Shown here piece after piece: positions 43,977-53,093 of a DNA stretch of 64,000 bases. Where the stretch lies: NCBI RefSeq assembly GCF_014138435.1, contig NZ_JACJIM010000009.1, forward strand, positions 124,001 through 188,000, given 5' to 3'. The notes below the pieces were generated by a model. The model saw only the letters and a list, made by a program, of their open reading frames with translations, was not told where the DNA came from and ran no database searches. Each line of letters starts with the position of its first letter. Position 1 is the stretch's first letter. The position numbers were made by a program, and so were the translations under genes. This stretch comes from Methylobacterium fujisawaense (GTDB lineage Bacteria; Pseudomonadota; Alphaproteobacteria; Rhizobiales; Beijerinckiaceae).

Positions 43977-44591
43977 ATGGACGAGACCGGCCACGATCAC
44001 CGGCAGCCCGCGCCCGGCGACATGGCGGCGCTCGCGGAGCGCCACGCCCGCTACCCCGACGCGCAGATCCGCGCCCTCCTGAACACCACGCGCACGATCG
44101 CGCTGGTCGGGGCCTCGGCGAACCCGGCGCGCCCGAGCTGGATCGTCCTGAAATACCTGCTCGACCGCGGCTACGCGGTGACGCCGGTCAATCCCGGCCT
44201 CGCCGGCCAGGACCTGCTCGGGCGCCGGGTGGCGGCCTCCCTGGCCGAGGTCCAGGCCAGCCTGGGCGACCAGCCGATCGACATGGTGGAGATCTTCCGC
44301 AATTCCGCCGCCGCCGGGCCGCTGGTCGACGAGGCGCTGGCGCTCAGCCCGCCGCCGAAGGTGATCTGGATGCAGCTCGGCGTGCGCGACGACGCGGCCG
44401 CCGCCCGGGCCGAGGCGCGCGGCCTCACGGTGATCATGAACCGCTGCCCCAAGATCGAGTACGGCCGGCTCTCGGGCGAGATCGGCTGGACCGGCGTGAA
44501 TTCCCGGATCCTCAGCGCCCGGAAACCGGTGCTGGCGGCCAAGGGCGTCCAGAAGCTCACCATCGCGGAGCGGAGCCGGCGGGGCGACTGA
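43977..44591 (+). CDS. CoA-binding domain protein
   Basis: A 204-residue protein with a succinyl-CoA-synthetase-alpha-like CoA-binding Rossmann domain: TIALVGASANPARPSWIVLKYLLDRGY, then VTPVNPGLAGQDLLG and VIWMQLGVRDDAA. Family members such as YccU-type proteins bind CoA, but their role is unclear. GAGGGGA precedes the ATG at 43977; the gene lies 56 bases after the dehydrogenase gene. Confidence 0.85.
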   Translation: MDETGHDHRQPAPGDMAALAERHARYPDAQIRALLNTTRTIALVGASANPARPSWIVLKYLLDRGYAVTPVNPGLAGQDLLGRRVAASLAEVQASLGDQPIDMVEIFRNSAAAGPLVDEALALSPPPKVIWMQLGVRDDAAAARAEARGLTVIMNRCPKIEYGRLSGEIGWTGVNSRILSARKPVLAAKGVQKLTIAERSRRGD

Positions 44592-44715
44592 ATCCGATCC
44601 TCATACGGTCCGAGACAGCGCCCCGTGGCCAGCGCCCCATTCGCAGCGCCGCGTCCGATCGTGTTGCAACGGCCTGGAAGGAAGGCGATTCCGTTCGAGA
44701 CATCCGCGCCATCCT

Positions 44716-44737
44716 CCCTCTCCCGTTCGGGAGAGGG
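44716..44737. repeat. REP-like hairpin, copy A
   Basis: CCCTCTCCCG and CGGGAGAGGG arms around TT, and the same arms in copy B at 44831-44852. Such intergenic hairpins are widespread in GC-rich alphaproteobacteria. Confidence 0.75.
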
Positions 44738-44830
44738 TCGGGGTGAGGGACACGACGCTTCGCGGTCGAGCGCACCATCACGGCTCGGACAGGCGAGCCT
44801 CGTCCGGACGAACCTGATCCCACACCCTGT

Positions 44831-44852
44831 CCCTCTCCCGCACGGGAGAGGG
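44831..44852. repeat. REP-like hairpin, copy B
   Basis: The same 10-base arms as copy A, around CA. The two copies lie 115 bases apart. Confidence 0.75.
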
Positions 44853-45141
44853 GACCCGCGCATCGCGTGGAACGGGCTCGGCTATCGCCCCCCGTCTCAG
44901 CGCGATCGGGAACGATTCCAGCCTGATCGGGTCAGCCCACCCGACACCCTGATTCCGAGGCGTGAGCGCAGCGAGCCTTGAAGGAGGCCTCCGCCGCTCT
45001 CCGGCCCCTCACGATGCGGCGGTGACGGGGAGAGCCGAGCCGGCCCTCCGCGGCCCCGTGCCCGCCATGATGTGGTATTGTGATACCTTAACAGCCAAAC
45101 CTCTCTGATTGCTCGCATTTTCGCGATTTCCGATTTCGCTG

Positions 45142-45170
45142 TTGACCCGGCATCCGGGCCCGTCTATGCA
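45142..45170 (+). promoter_or_regulatory. Promoter of rplM-rpsI
   Basis: TTGACC (45142-45147), a 17-base spacer, then TATGCA (45165-45170), giving a predicted start near 45177. Confidence 0.6.
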
Positions 45171-45179
45171 CTGGCCACC

Positions 45180-45214
45180 GCCGCCGCGTGTGCCCCACGC
45201 GGCGGCTCGTTTTT
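45180..45214 (+). terminator. Terminator-like hairpin in the rplM leader
   Basis: GCCGCCGCGTG and CACGCGGCGGC form an 11-bp stem around TGCCC, followed by TCGTTTTT, 70 bases before rplM and immediately after the predicted transcription start. It either blocks read-through from upstream or acts as a leader attenuator. Confidence 0.6.
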
Positions 45215-45283
45215 CGGCACCCCGATGTTCTCGGATCCCGACGCGTCGGGGCCCTGGTCCGTCGGAACCCCTGGGATTTGGCT

Positions 45284-45745
45284 ATGAAGACCACCTCGCT
45301 GAAGCCCGCCGAGGTCGACAAGAAGTGGATCGTGATCGACGCGGAGGGCCTCGTCGTCGGCCGCCTCGCGTCGATCGTGGCGATGCGCCTGCGCGGCAAG
45401 CACAAGGCCGCCTACACGCCCCACGTCGATTGCGGCGACCATGTCATCGTCGTCAACGCGGACAAGGTGAAGTTCACCGGCCGCAAGTACGTCCAGAAGC
45501 GCTACTACTACCACACCGGCTATCCGGGCGGGATCAAGGAGCGCACGGCCAAGTTCATCCTCGAGGGGCGCTTCCCCGAGCGCGTGGTGGAGAAGGCCGT
45601 CGAGCGCATGCTGCCCCGCGGCCCGCTCTTCCGTCAGATCCTCGGCAACCTCCGCGTCTACAAGGGCTCCGAGCACCCGCATGAGGCCCAGCAGCCGCAG
45701 GCGCTCGACGTCGGCGCCCTCAACCGCAAGAACGTGAGCGCTTGA
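45284..45745 (+). CDS. rplM: 50S ribosomal protein L13
   Basis: A 153-residue L13 with all family landmarks: WIVIDAEGLVVGRLAS, LRGKHKAAYTPHVDCGDHVIVVNA, GRKYVQKRYYYHTGYPGG and MLPRGPLFRQILGNLRVY. It is part of the large ribosomal subunit. It is followed two bases later by rpsI, the usual pair. Confidence 0.98.
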   Translation: MKTTSLKPAEVDKKWIVIDAEGLVVGRLASIVAMRLRGKHKAAYTPHVDCGDHVIVVNADKVKFTGRKYVQKRYYYHTGYPGGIKERTAKFILEGRFPERVVEKAVERMLPRGPLFRQILGNLRVYKGSEHPHEAQQPQALDVGALNRKNVSA

Positions 45746-45747
45746 TC

Positions 45748-46233
45748 ATGGCGACCCTGCAGTCCCTCGCCGACCTCAACCGGTCGAACACCGGCGCGGT
45801 CGATCCGGCCAACGAAGCGCCCATCCACGTCCAGAAGCTGGACGCCCAGGGCCGGGCCTATGCCACCGGCAAGCGTAAGGACGCGGTCGCCCGCGTCTGG
45901 ATCAAGCCCGGCAACGGCACGGTCACGGTCAACAAGCGCCCGGTGGAGACCTACTTCGCCCGTCCGGTGCTGCGCATGATCCTGCGCCAGCCGCTGGAGA
46001 TCGCCGGTCGCGTCGACCAGTACGACATCACCGTCACGGTGGCGGGCGGCGGCCTCTCCGGTCAGGCCGGCGCGGTGCGCCACGGCCTGTCGAAGGCCCT
46101 GACCTACTACGAGCCGGAGCTGCGTGCCCCGCTGAAGCGCGAAGGCTTCCTCACCCGCGACGCCCGCGTGGTCGAGCGTAAGAAGTACGGCCGCAAGAAG
46201 GCCCGCCGCAGCTTCCAGTTCTCCAAGCGCTGA
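45748..46233 (+). CDS. rpsI: 30S ribosomal protein S9
   Basis: A 161-residue S9: AYATGKRKDAVARVWIKPG, NKRPVETYFARPVLRMI, VAGGGLSGQAGAVRHGLSKA and the basic C-terminal tail ending FSKR that reaches the ribosomal P site. An N-terminal extension of about 40 residues is normal in alphaproteobacteria. The upstream TTG two codons earlier is less likely than the ATG. Confidence 0.98.
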   Translation: MATLQSLADLNRSNTGAVDPANEAPIHVQKLDAQGRAYATGKRKDAVARVWIKPGNGTVTVNKRPVETYFARPVLRMILRQPLEIAGRVDQYDITVTVAGGGLSGQAGAVRHGLSKALTYYEPELRAPLKREGFLTRDARVVERKKYGRKKARRSFQFSKR

Positions 46234-46260
46234 TATCCGGTCACACCGGTGTCACGGAGA

Positions 46261-46287
46261 GGGCGGTTCCTGCGGGAGCCGCCCTTT
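46261..46287 (+). terminator. Terminator of rplM-rpsI
   Basis: GGGCGGTTCC pairs with GGAGCCGCCC (one G-U pair) around TGCG, followed by TTT, 28 bases after the rpsI stop. Confidence 0.7.
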
Positions 46288-46402
46288 CGCGTTTCGGGGC
46301 TGCGGCGCGGCCGTTGACAGGCTGTCGCACCGCGCTCACCAGTTTCCCGGCCGCGATGGCCGACTCGGGCGGCACTGCCTTTCGGAGAGAGCGAGACGGA
46401 CG

Positions 46403-47353
46403 ATGGCTGGCGACGGCGTACAGAAGCCCACCGTGTTCATCGACGGCGAGGCCGGCACCACCGGCCTCGGCATCCGCGAGCGCCTGGAGCGCGACGGGCG
46501 GGTCGCCCTGCGCAGCATCGCGCCGGAGCACCGCAAGGATCCGGAAGCCAAGCGGGCGCTGCTCGCCGAGGTCGACCTCGTGGTGCTCTGCCTGCCGGAC
46601 GAGGCCGCCAAGGAGACCGTGGCGCTCGCCGACAGCCTGCCCGGCGGCGGCCCGCGCGTCCTCGACGCCAGCACGGCCCATCGGGTCGCGGAGGGCTGGA
46701 CCTACGGCTTCCCCGAGCTGACCCGGGAGCAGGGGGCCGCGGTGGCCCGCGCCCGGCGGGTGGCCAATCCCGGCTGCTACCCGACCGGCGGCGTCGCGCT
46801 CCTGCGCCCGCTCGTGGAAGGCGGCCTGATCCCGGCCGATCACCCGATCAGCATCAACGCGGTCAGCGGCTACAGCGGCGGCGGCAAGAGCATGATCGAG
46901 GCCTACGCGCAGGGCACGGCGCCGCCGTTCCAGCTCTACGGCCTCGGCTTCGCCCACAAGCACCTGCCGGAGCTGCAGCGCTACAGCGGGCTGACCCGCC
47001 GGCCGATCTTCGTGCCGGCCGTGGGCAACTTCCGGCAGGGCATGCTGGTGAGCGTGCCGCTCCATCTCGACGCGCTGCCGGGCCGGCCGGCGGCCGCCGA
47101 CCTGGAGGCCGCCCTGCGCGACTGGTACGCCGGTCAGCCGCTGGTGCAGGTCGTGCCGGGCGCCGCCACCGGCGCGCACCGCGAGAAGATCGAGCCGGAG
47201 GACCTCAACGACACCGACCGGCTGGAGTTGCGGGTGTTCGGCTCGTCCGAGCACGGGCAGGCGGTGCTGGTGGCGCGGCTCGACAATCTCGGCAAGGGCG
47301 CCTCCGGGGCGGCCGTGCAGAATCTCGGGCTGATGCTCGGGCTCGCCGGCTAG
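46403..47353 (+). CDS. argC: N-acetyl-gamma-glutamyl-phosphate reductase
   Basis: A 316-residue ArgC of the shorter type 2 form: VFIDGEAGTTGLGIRERL, LDASTAHRVAEGW, VANPGCYPTGGVALL with the catalytic cysteine, and FAHKHLPELQ. It reduces N-acetylglutamyl phosphate in arginine synthesis. The order rplM-rpsI-argC is typical of this bacterial group and supports the host assignment. Confidence 0.95.
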   Translation: MAGDGVQKPTVFIDGEAGTTGLGIRERLERDGRVALRSIAPEHRKDPEAKRALLAEVDLVVLCLPDEAAKETVALADSLPGGGPRVLDASTAHRVAEGWTYGFPELTREQGAAVARARRVANPGCYPTGGVALLRPLVEGGLIPADHPISINAVSGYSGGGKSMIEAYAQGTAPPFQLYGLGFAHKHLPELQRYSGLTRRPIFVPAVGNFRQGMLVSVPLHLDALPGRPAAADLEAALRDWYAGQPLVQVVPGAATGAHREKIEPEDLNDTDRLELRVFGSSEHGQAVLVARLDNLGKGASGAAVQNLGLMLGLAG

Positions 47354-47606
47354 CCGGCGGCGGCAGACGCATCGCCCCGGCTTTGCGCGCGGAGCGAAGG
47401 AATCGAGGGCCGCGCGCCGTTTGGCGGCGTGCCGCGTCCCGTTCGAGTCGCCCCGCGGGCAAGACGTCGAGGACCGTGTCGGGCTCCGCGTGAGCACGAC
47501 GCGGCAACGAGAGCCTCAGGCCCTCCTCGACAGAGGGGACGCCGCCGGCGAAGAGAGGGCCGTGAGGCAAGGCCCTCGAACCGCTCCCTTCGCACCGCGA
47601 GAGGCG

Positions 47607-48956
47607 ATGAACGGCGACCTGATCGATGTGGCGTTCGGCCGGCCCTGGCGCAGCAGGGACGCTGCGGCGGACGAGACCGCCCTGCCGCGCGGCACCCTGG
47701 GCTTGCAGGTCGATCTCGGCTTTCGATGTCCGATTCGACGCGTCGAGATCGGATCCGCTTGTGCCGCGCGGCCGAGCCTCGCCCTGTCCGATGACGGACA
47801 GGTCTGGCGCACGCCCGACCTCGACGCCTCCCAGAGCGGGGCGGAGGCCGCCACCCTGATCCTCGGAGCCGGGGAGGGCGCCTGGGCGCGCCATGTCCGC
47901 GTCACCCTGGACGCGCCCGCCGGAAGCGGCCTGCCTGCGGTACAGGTCCTGTGCGCGCAGGCCGATTTCGACCTCATTGTCCTGCGGCGCGTGCTGGACG
48001 TGCCCTTCGACATGGCCGACGAGCGGCCCGGCGCGAACCCTTACGTCTCCTACCGCCTCGTCAGCGCCGAGCGGCCGCGTTCGCGCGCCCTGGTGGGGCT
48101 GGCGCTCTACGAATGCGGCGCTTTCGGCAACTGCCTGATCCAGTTGCTGCTCGCCATCGGCATCGCCCGCAACCTGAACCTGAAATACATCAAGCTCCCG
48201 GCCGCAGACCGCAGCGAAGTGATCGGGCTGACCGGCCCGCTGACCTGCGGCGGGATCACCTTCATCCCCGGCTCCGCGCCCCTGCCGGACGACGGCGCCT
48301 TCCTGTCGGGGATGTATTTCGATCTCGGGATCCAGCAGCTCGCCGGCCCCCTCGGCCCCGCCGAGACCCGGGACATCGTCCGAACCTGCATCCGGCCGCT
48401 GTTCAGCCGGCTGCCGCCGACCATCCCCGCCAAGCCCGACGACGCGCTGCTGATCCACATCCGCTCGGGGGACATCTTCAGCACCTGGGTGGCGCCGACC
48501 TACCCGCAGCCGCCGCTCGCCTTCTACCAGATGGTCATCCGGCGGCTCCTGTCGGAGGGCCGCATCCGTCGGATCACGATGGTGTTTGAGAACCGGCTCA
48601 ACCCGGTGATCCCGGTTCTGGAAGCCTGGATCGCGGATCTCGGCGTCCCCCTGACGACGCAGAGCGGCACCCTCGTCGACGACGTCGCCGCGCTGATGAA
48701 CGGGCGCTACCTCGTCTTCGGGCTCGGCACCTTCGGACCGGGCGTCTGCCAGCTCTCCGAGCATGTCGAGCAGGTCTTCTACTTCGCCTCCGGCTGGCCA
48801 CAGCACTTCAAGAGCATCCCGACCATCGGGCGCGTCGTCGAGGTGCTGGACGTGGCCGGCGCCTACACGAAGGTGGGCGAATGGGACAACTCCCCCGAGC
48901 GGCGGGCCCTGATGCTCGACTACCCGGCCGAGAACCTCGCCTTCGACGACGCCTGA
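47607..48956 (+). CDS. Fucosyltransferase-like glycosyltransferase with discoidin-like N-terminus
   Basis: A 449-residue protein. Residues about 1-120 form a beta-rich segment (GLQVDLGFRCPIRRVEIG, ARHVRVTLDAP) that looks like an F5/8-type (discoidin) carbohydrate-binding domain. The rest has GNCLIQLLLAIGIARNLNLKYIKLP and LLIHIRSGDIFS; the latter matches the R-x-G-D donor motif of alpha-1,2/1,6-fucosyltransferase-like enzymes. The frame is open 62 codons further upstream, but that part is low complexity. It opens the glycan locus; the acceptor is unknown. Confidence 0.65.
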   Translation: MNGDLIDVAFGRPWRSRDAAADETALPRGTLGLQVDLGFRCPIRRVEIGSACAARPSLALSDDGQVWRTPDLDASQSGAEAATLILGAGEGAWARHVRVTLDAPAGSGLPAVQVLCAQADFDLIVLRRVLDVPFDMADERPGANPYVSYRLVSAERPRSRALVGLALYECGAFGNCLIQLLLAIGIARNLNLKYIKLPAADRSEVIGLTGPLTCGGITFIPGSAPLPDDGAFLSGMYFDLGIQQLAGPLGPAETRDIVRTCIRPLFSRLPPTIPAKPDDALLIHIRSGDIFSTWVAPTYPQPPLAFYQMVIRRLLSEGRIRRITMVFENRLNPVIPVLEAWIADLGVPLTTQSGTLVDDVAALMNGRYLVFGLGTFGPGVCQLSEHVEQVFYFASGWPQHFKSIPTIGRVVEVLDVAGAYTKVGEWDNSPERRALMLDYPAENLAFDDA

Positions 48957-49029
48957 TCCCGCCGGGACCGCCTTGCCGAAGCCGGCAAAACCGGTGACAA
49001 GCGCCCGGCTCATCCGTCGGAGGACAGAT

Positions 49030-50274
49030 TTGGCCAGCGCTGACCAGCCATCGGAAGCCCTGCGCATCAACGCCTTCGACATGCACCGCGCCGAGGTCTT
49101 GATGCTGCAGCGGCGTCGGCTCCGGCCGCGCCATGCCACCCTGGTCAGCTTCGCCGCCAAGTATCACTACGTCGAGAGCCAGCGCCGGCTGGTCGCGGCG
49201 GCCGCCACCACGGGCGATTTCGACACGATTGAGAGCTGGTCCCCCGACCGGCTGCGCGAGACGCCGTTCTACCGCGCGCACCGGGGGATCCTCGACCGGT
49301 CCCGGGGCGCCGGGAACTGGGCCTGGAAGCCCTACGTCATCGCCGAGGCGCTGGCGCAGCGCCGCGACGGCGACTTCATCGTCTTCAGCGACACCGGCAT
49401 GCAGGCGGTGGGCGACGATCCGCTGCCGCCGGTGGCGCCGCTGCTCACGTGGCTCGACGGCTCGGAGCGCCGGGTCGCGGTGGGTGTGCTCCACGGACGG
49501 CCGCAGCGGGCCTGGACCAAGCGCGACTGCTTCGTGCTGATGGACTGCGACGCGGAGCGCTACTGGGAGGCCGACCAGATCCAGGCCTCCTGGATCGCCT
49601 TCATGGTGAGCCCCGCCACCCGCCACCTCGTCGCCGAATGGCTGCGCTACGCGGGCGATCCACGCATCGTCACCGACAGCCCCAACGCGATGGGCCTGCC
49701 GGATCTCGATGGCTTCATCGACCACCGCTTCGACCAGAGCATCCTGTCGAACCTGATCTACAAGCTCGACCTGGAGATCCCGCCGCTGCGGCAACCGTCC
49801 AAGCAGATCCGGACCCTGATCGAGGAGCTGGAGACGGACACGCTGGTGACGGCGCGTCCCTCGGAGAACATCGCGCTGGGCAAGACCTGGCGGGCGAGCT
49901 CCGCCTCTGCCTGGTCGGGGACGACCGGCACCTACGGTGAGCGCACCACCGGCGACCCGTCCTTCTTCTTTCACACCGGGCTCGACCGGAACCCCTGGTT
50001 CGTCCTCGATCTCGGCGCGGTCGAGCGGGTCTCGGAGATCCGGATCTACAATCGCTGGGGGCAGCTCAGCGAACGGGCGCAATTCATGCGCGTCTGGCTG
50101 GGCGAGACCGAGACCGATTACCGTCTCGTCTTCGATGCCGTGGACGCCCATTGCCATCCGGGCCTGCCCCTCCACCTGCGGTTCGACAATGCCCGGTTCC
50201 GCTACCTGAAGATCGATCTCGACGAGGAGCAGTACCTGCACCTCGACGGGGTCGAGATCTTCGCGGCGCGCTGA
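49030..50274 (+). CDS. Glycosyltransferase-like protein with C-terminal discoidin domain
   Basis: A 414-residue protein. The N-terminal 270 residues resemble uncharacterised glycan-transfer proteins (GNWAWKPYVIAEAL, FIVFSDTGMQA, DHRFDQSILSNLIY). From about residue 285 an F5/8-type domain follows: NIALGKTWRASSASAWSG, PWFVLDLGAVERVSEIRIYNR and FRYLKIDLDEEQYLHLDGVEIF. GGAGG six bases ahead supports the TTG start at 49030 over a TTG 19 codons earlier. Domain order is opposite to the gene before it. Probably sugar transfer with binding, by inference. Confidence 0.65.
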   Translation: MASADQPSEALRINAFDMHRAEVLMLQRRRLRPRHATLVSFAAKYHYVESQRRLVAAAATTGDFDTIESWSPDRLRETPFYRAHRGILDRSRGAGNWAWKPYVIAEALAQRRDGDFIVFSDTGMQAVGDDPLPPVAPLLTWLDGSERRVAVGVLHGRPQRAWTKRDCFVLMDCDAERYWEADQIQASWIAFMVSPATRHLVAEWLRYAGDPRIVTDSPNAMGLPDLDGFIDHRFDQSILSNLIYKLDLEIPPLRQPSKQIRTLIEELETDTLVTARPSENIALGKTWRASSASAWSGTTGTYGERTTGDPSFFFHTGLDRNPWFVLDLGAVERVSEIRIYNRWGQLSERAQFMRVWLGETETDYRLVFDAVDAHCHPGLPLHLRFDNARFRYLKIDLDEEQYLHLDGVEIFAAR

Positions 50275-50297
50275 GACGACAGAGCCATCAGTCCCGC

Positions 50298-51953
50298 ATG
50301 AGCGCCCCGGCACAGGACAAACCGCTGTTTCCGTTCGGGCCGATCCTGTTCTTCGGCGATTCGGTGACGGCGGACCTGACGGCCGAGACGCCGCCGCTCT
50401 TCTCCGGCCCTCAGACGGTCGCGCGGGGGATCGGCGGGCAGTCGACCCGGGACATGGTGCGGCGGCTTCGCTCCGACATCGCGCTTTACGGCGCGCGGGG
50501 CCTCCACCTCATCGGCGGCCGCGACGATATCCTGAACCGCGATCGGGTGCCGTCGCTGGACCGCATCGTGGCCGATATCGCGGCCATGCTGCAGGACGCA
50601 CGCGACCTCTACGTGCGGACCTGGGTCGGCTCGATCCCGCCGGTGGATCCGGACGCGCCGGGAGCGGCCGGATTGCCGGTCTCGCTCATCGGGGACGTCA
50701 ACGCGTGGCTGCGCGACCACGTGGGGACCTACGGGGCGCAGTTCATCGACTACGACGCCGTCCTGGCCACCGAGACGGGCGCGCTGAGGCCTGGATTCAG
50801 CGACGACGGACTCCGGCTCAACGCCGCCGGCTATGCGGCGCTCCGGGACGCGATGATGGCGGCCCTGACGGCCCCGGGTGTCGAGCAGATCTGGGCCCCG
50901 CCGGAGAGCGAGGACGCCGTACGCCGGCGCAAGTTCCTGCACCATTTCGGCTATCTCGATTCGAACACGCGCTATCCGAGCCCGTTCATCCAGTTTGCCG
51001 GCAAACCGGGTGCCAGCCATTACGGCGTGCCGTTCGACGCCGACGGCTTCCTCAACGCCGCCCCCATCGTGGAGCGCAAGCCGCAAGGCGAGACCCGGAT
51101 CCTGGTCGTCGGCGATTCGACCACCATCGACGGCGGCGACATCGCCAACACCCTTCCCGGCCGCCTCGAACGGATCCTGCGGGCGGAGGGGCTCGACAGC
51201 GCGAAGGTCTACAATTTCGGGGTCATGTCGAGCTGCCTCACGCAGATGACGCACCTGATCTGGTCGCGTCTCGTGACCTACGCTCCCGACGCGATCCTCG
51301 TGCTCAGCGGCAGCACCGACCTGTTCCAGCCCTGGACCTACGATCCCCGGCCGGGCCATCCCTACAACGCCTTCATCACCCAGCGGCTCTACGACCATTT
51401 CTTCGACACGCACGATCCCCGGGCCCGCGAGGACGGCCTGTCCTACGAGGCGCTGATCACGCTGATCTACGAGGAGCTGAAGCGGCTGCGCGCCGAGGTG
51501 GGCTGGCAGAGCCCCGGCTGGGAGGATGCCATCATCCACCATTACGCGCTCGCAGCCCACCGGCTGACCAAGCTGTCGCACGACCACCAGGTGCCGATCG
51601 TCAGCGTCCTGCAGCCGACGATCCTGCGCAAGCGGCACCTCACCGAAGCGGAGCGCGGCGTCGCCTCGGGGGCGTTCCTGGCCTATCTCGACCGGCAATA
51701 CGCCAAGCTGGAGGCCTTCACCGCGCAGCTCGCCGCGCGGCGCCCTTACCGGCGCACCTTCACGGCCCTCGACCTCAGCGGGATTTTTCGCGACCGGGAA
51801 GAGGGGACCTTCTACGACATCGTCCACTACGACGATCCCGCCCGCGAGATCGTCGCGACGCGGCTGGCGGTCGAAGTGCGGCGGCTGCTCGCGCAACCCC
51901 GCTCCCCCATGGCGCGGGTCCGCCGCTTCCTGACGGGCGGCCGCAGGCGATAG
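50298..51953 (+). CDS. Tandem SGNH/GDSL hydrolase
   Basis: A 551-residue protein with two SGNH units. Unit 1 (residues 10-200) keeps GDS (ILFFGDSVTADL) but has GGRDD in block III and DGLRLNAAGY where the catalytic histidine should be, so it lacks a catalytic residue. Unit 2 (from about residue 265) has ILVVGDSTTIDGG, FGVMSS, VLSGSTDLF and a DIVHYDDPA ending, nearer the active pattern. SGNH proteins add or remove acyl groups on surface glycans, which suits the glycosyltransferase surroundings. Confidence 0.75.
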   Translation: MSAPAQDKPLFPFGPILFFGDSVTADLTAETPPLFSGPQTVARGIGGQSTRDMVRRLRSDIALYGARGLHLIGGRDDILNRDRVPSLDRIVADIAAMLQDARDLYVRTWVGSIPPVDPDAPGAAGLPVSLIGDVNAWLRDHVGTYGAQFIDYDAVLATETGALRPGFSDDGLRLNAAGYAALRDAMMAALTAPGVEQIWAPPESEDAVRRRKFLHHFGYLDSNTRYPSPFIQFAGKPGASHYGVPFDADGFLNAAPIVERKPQGETRILVVGDSTTIDGGDIANTLPGRLERILRAEGLDSAKVYNFGVMSSCLTQMTHLIWSRLVTYAPDAILVLSGSTDLFQPWTYDPRPGHPYNAFITQRLYDHFFDTHDPRAREDGLSYEALITLIYEELKRLRAEVGWQSPGWEDAIIHHYALAAHRLTKLSHDHQVPIVSVLQPTILRKRHLTEAERGVASGAFLAYLDRQYAKLEAFTAQLAARRPYRRTFTALDLSGIFRDREEGTFYDIVHYDDPAREIVATRLAVEVRRLLAQPRSPMARVRRFLTGGRRR

Positions 51954-52261
51954 GGCCGCCGCGGCTCCGTCTCAGCCGGCGCTCAGCCGTTGCGCGGATG
52001 ACGGAGAGCCCGGTTCCCGGAGCCGGCAAACGAGGCCCCGCCCCCGTCGCGGCGGCAACCGGGCATCGTCGAAATCTGCAAACCGAAGAACATGCCACCG
52101 GCTTCCGGGCCCTGGTCGTCGGCAGGGCGGCCAGCCCTCCGAGGCCGGCAACTTCTGGATGCCGTATCTCAATTTTTTTCGCCCATTCGGAGAGTGTTTA
52201 CGTTTTGCTGAGGATAGTCGATCTTCTCTAGGTTGTCGCAGTCCGAGAGGAAATCGTTCCG
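51954..52261. other. Intergenic region before the methyltransferase gene
   Basis: About 300 bases with no gene. The last 100 bases are noticeably A/T-richer (TTTTTTTCGCCC at about 52169) and probably hold a promoter; no clear -35/-10 pair stands out. Confidence 0.4.
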
Positions 52262-53041
52262 ATGATCAGCTCCGCGGATCGGGCGGCCAAGTTCGAGCGC
52301 TTCAGACATATCCTTGAGGAGCCGTGGCACCAGTCGAAGGCAGGAACATTTCCGCTCTTCACCACCGATCGCTCCTACGATCTCGAGACTTACCAGAGCG
52401 AGAGCCAGGGCAATCTCCCCGAAATCTTCACGCACTTCGTCGAAGTCCAGCCGGACAAGCTGTTTATGGACCTCGGATGCGGATATCGAGGCGATATCCT
52501 ATTCCACAATGTCCTGAATGTGGAAGTCTACCCGAGCCGCTCGGCCGATCTCATCGTCGATCCGACCCGCCCGTACCCGATCCGATCCGAAACTCTGGAT
52601 GGCATCGGCTGCTTCGCCGTCCTCGAACACACCCGACAGCCTTGGGTTGTCGTCCGGGAGATGCGGCGCATGCTGCGCAAGGGTGGGACGGTCTTCATCG
52701 ACTGGCCCTTCCTGCAACCCGTTCACGGCTACCCGAGCCACTATTTCAACGCGACGCGGGAGGGGCTCAAGACCATCTTCGAGGACGAAGGGTTCGAGGT
52801 CGAGCTGTGCGACACGTTCGTCAACCAGACGGTCGCCTACACGGTCTCCTGGGTGCTGGGCGCCTTGAACCACCATCTGCCCGCCGAGATCCGGCCGGAA
52901 CTGCTCAACATGACGGTCGGAGAGCTGATGGCCCTCGACGTTCAAGGGGAGCAGTGGCGCAGGTGGCTTGAGGCCTTGCCCGCAACCGCCCGGGAGGAGC
53001 TGGCCTGCGGAAACTCCCTGGTGGCCAAGAAGGCAGCCTGA
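52262..53041 (+). CDS. SAM-dependent methyltransferase
   Basis: A 259-residue class I methyltransferase: LFMDLGCGYRGDIL (SAM site, GxGxR-like), LIVDPTRPYPI, GCFAVLEHTRQPWVVVREMRRMLRKGGTVFIDWPF and a helical C-terminus. GAGAGGAAA precedes the ATG. It lies in the glycan locus and may methylate a sugar or lipid, which is inferred only from neighbours. Confidence 0.85.
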   Translation: MISSADRAAKFERFRHILEEPWHQSKAGTFPLFTTDRSYDLETYQSESQGNLPEIFTHFVEVQPDKLFMDLGCGYRGDILFHNVLNVEVYPSRSADLIVDPTRPYPIRSETLDGIGCFAVLEHTRQPWVVVREMRRMLRKGGTVFIDWPFLQPVHGYPSHYFNATREGLKTIFEDEGFEVELCDTFVNQTVAYTVSWVLGALNHHLPAEIRPELLNMTVGELMALDVQGEQWRRWLEALPATAREELACGNSLVAKKAA

Positions 53042-53093
53042 GCGAGAAGGCAGCCTGAGGCGGCCGGACCGCCGTCGGCTCGGGGGACGGGCT

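Larger units (their letters stand above)
44592..45283. other. Intergenic region with REP-like hairpins and the rplM promoter
   Basis: About 690 bases without a gene: two copies of a 22-base hairpin repeat, then an A/T-richer stretch around 45066-45140, the rplM promoter and a terminator-like hairpin. Confidence 0.6.
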
